From Glandiceps talaboti (lineage: Eukaryota; Hemichordata; Enteropneusta; Spengelidae), in assembly GCF_964340395.1 (NCBI RefSeq), contig NC_135561.1, positions 1,721,501 through 1,785,500 of the forward strand: a stretch of DNA of 64,000 nucleotides, written 5' to 3'. Every line of letters starts with the position of its first letter. Positions within the stretch are counted from its first letter, which is position 1. Under the pieces are notes generated by a model, which saw only the letters and a list, made by a program, of their open reading frames with translations, was not told the origin of the DNA and made no database searches. A program made the translations under genes and the position numbers. Below are positions 62,205-64,000 of the stretch, in pieces.

Positions 62205-62435
62205 ACGTGTGGTTGTCATTCATTTCCTTCATAGACAGAACTGTTTTGTACTGCAGTCAGGGTAGTGGTCAAAGCTATCATTAACTGTTGAGTTCATTAT
62301 CACTAATTATTTCCTTCATAGACAGAACTATTTTGTACAGAAGTAGTCATAGCTACATGTTGCATTAACTGGTGTGTTCGTTATCACTAATCTTTTTCTT
62401 TATAGACAGAACTATTTTGTACAGAAGCAGTCACA
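62205..62435 (+). repeat. ~85-bp tandem repeat, three copies
   Basis: Units with catagacagaactattttg, tacagaagcagtcatag and a cattaactggtgtgtt-type centre. The 105-codon plus frame at 62448 begins just after it. Confidence 0.7.
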
Positions 62436-63272
62436 CCATGAACACAAATGTTTATCTTGCATTACTGCCAAACTGAATCCATTAATTTCAAGACCTGCTT
62501 TCCAGTTCTTTTGGCTGTGCTGTCATATTTTAGTTGGACTGATCACTGCTTATTTAACAAACTCCTCAAAAGTATTGTTCCTTACTATACACTAAGCTAT
62601 AACTTTAAAAAGTTACGAAAAATTTTGAAACAACTTACTTCAGTTTTCACTAGCCTTAAAACTGTTTCCATTTCAAAACATGACAGTCCTGAGAGAGTGG
62701 ATTTGGAGCAAAGACTTCACCAAAAGCTTAATCCAAGTATCACAATGATTGTTCATAAAAGGTGAATAGCAGAATATGGTCCGTCAGGAACTAGACTAAT
62801 TGGCATCTAGATATATATATTTTTAAACTAGAGTCTTATCAAAGACAACAAAAACTACCTTACAAGTAATGACCAAAACTATTCATCTCTGGGCTAGGAT
62901 CCAGTAAACAATGGACCAACATCAAAGGTTACTAAAAGTCAATAGCAATGGATTTGAACTACATGTCCATGTACTTAACATGTATGGTCACTGACTGCAG
63001 TCAAGGACATCAGTTATTGAATGTATCAAGAGACCCTAAAACAAAGCAAGGCCATAATTCTGTTTGTTACTTGTCTTAACATTGTATATGTACAAAATGT
63101 ATGGTTGTGTGGGTTTAAAAATACATGTATGTAAACACCCATACACAGGATTAAACCAAATACATGTTTATTCATCGCCTTGGGAAATCAGTTGAATTGT
63201 AAAGGTTAGTGGTTTAACTGCTTGTACGTTATAACCTAAATGTAGTATTTTTCTTTCTCTGACATGTATGTA

Positions 63273-63514
63273 CACAGGGTGCTCAGGCTCATTTAGTTCT
63301 GTTTACAAATATAATGGGGGGGGGGGGGGGACAGTGTTTGGTTGTTTGTTGGTTTGTTGTCGTTTACTCATGTATGTATCTACTCATTTGTCAGGTTATT
63401 TTGTTTGTTTGTTTACTTGTTTATTTGTTTGTTTTTGTTTGTTTGTTTACTTGTATGTTTATTTTGTTTTGTTTATATTTGTAAACAGAACTAAATGAGC
63501 CTGAGCACCCTGTG
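63273..63514. repeat. Perfect 42-bp terminal inverted repeat element
   Basis: Left arm 63273-63314 (cacagggtgctcaggctcat, ttagttctgtttacaaatat, aa) is the exact inverse complement of 63473-63514. The 158-bp interior holds a G run of about 15 and a (GTTT)n tract. This is the form of a small non-autonomous transposon or a recently formed hairpin. No clear target-site duplication is visible directly beside the arms. Confidence 0.9.
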
Positions 63515-64000
63515 GTTTGTACACATCAAGTGTACAATGCATGACCAGAATACCATGGCATGGCATACAAAAAATGTAGGGGGCTACCAACTGTTCCCAC
63601 TCTAGCTTCCACTACATACATCTTTATCACCAGAGTTGACCTATACTTTATCAGGTCACCTGGATTCCACTTTATATATACTTTTTAGCAAACTAATTTA
63701 GTGTACTATGTTTGCTTTTATTTGTTTTTTGTGAGACGATGTAATTTGTGGAGTGAAATGTTACGGTATATAAACATAATGGAAATGACTACCACTGGAG
63801 AGTATACTACATATCAACTGTACCATGTCTAGAGATGACCTCGTAATGTTTTATTACACAGTCAGTGGAGAAGTGTCCCTAACCCATCTCATTAAGTTAG
63901 TACACATAGTTTTCTTCAAATAATATGTCATTTCATATATATATTCATATATATATAAATCAACAATACCATGGGCTTAGGAAGGATTACATTCAAATGT

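Larger units (their letters stand above)
58512..64000. other. Right-hand end: no supportable gene
   Basis: Open frames here (for example 60515-60757 minus and 62448-62765 plus) have no recognised domain. One minus-strand segment at 60520-60607 looks exon-like (NVQTYAMINFCLVRYKDEIG between an atcag acceptor and a gttagt donor) but has no joinable partner. The remainder is AT-rich with dispersed repeats. Confidence 0.45.

Noticed and set aside
62448-62765. 105-codon plus-strand frame ending HQKLNPSITMIVHKR
   Set aside because: It follows a tandem repeat and has no recognisable domain or joinable exon. It cannot be excluded as a lineage-specific gene but is not supportable.

Overview
This is a 64 kb piece of an AT-rich animal nuclear genome: genes are split into short exons by long introns with GT..AG borders, and microsatellites, minisatellites and fold-back repeats are dense. 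The gene content (a chordate-like OXR1/NCOA7 gene with LysM, PH/GRAM-like and TLDc parts, a CARD plus Death-domain adaptor, and an LDLa plus ZP-C secreted protein) fits a marine invertebrate, most likely a deuterostome such as an amphioxus or a hemichordate. The species cannot be fixed from the window alone. I see no bacterial-type operons, CRISPR arrays or convincing RNA genes.

Layout. (1) About 1.8-9.5 kb, plus strand: a secreted protein gene with a signal-peptide exon, a linker exon, an LDL-receptor class A exon and three exons making a ZP-C module that ends in a furin-type RKRR site. At least one exon between 4525 and 6319 is missing from my model because the splice phases do not join. 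(2) About 11.6-18.3 kb, minus strand: a compact two-exon gene, CARD then Death domain, with the RAIDD/CRADD architecture. (3) About 27.4-53 kb, minus strand: the main gene, an OXR1/NCOA7 orthologue. Thirteen coding exons and an optional 18-nt microexon join in frame from 48067 to the stop at 27437, and a candidate first exon at 52915-52955 also fits the phase. The predicted protein is about 1077 aa (1083 with the microexon). A long 3' UTR may run to a good polyadenylation signal near 20434. (4) From 53 to 64 kb there is mostly repeat-bearing non-coding DNA, with one weak MCM-N-like exon near 58.4 kb and a perfect 42-bp inverted repeat near 63.3 kb.

The most unusual observation is in the OXR1/NCOA7-like gene. 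In at least three introns a tandem array begins exactly at the exon edge, and its repeat unit carries the last bases of the exon plus the 5' splice site, giving about 17, 5 and 6 extra donor copies. A fourth exon (LysM) has one partial extra copy with its donor, and a fifth has a copy of its acceptor side. So the gene holds arrays of decoy splice sites made from its own exon ends. The in-frame microexon, an 11-residue coding repeat in the central disordered exon, several CTCF-like motifs and four fold-back elements are the other items of note.

The three genes have no obvious shared pathway. All calls rest on reading translations and splice sites by eye; no database search or transcript evidence was available.
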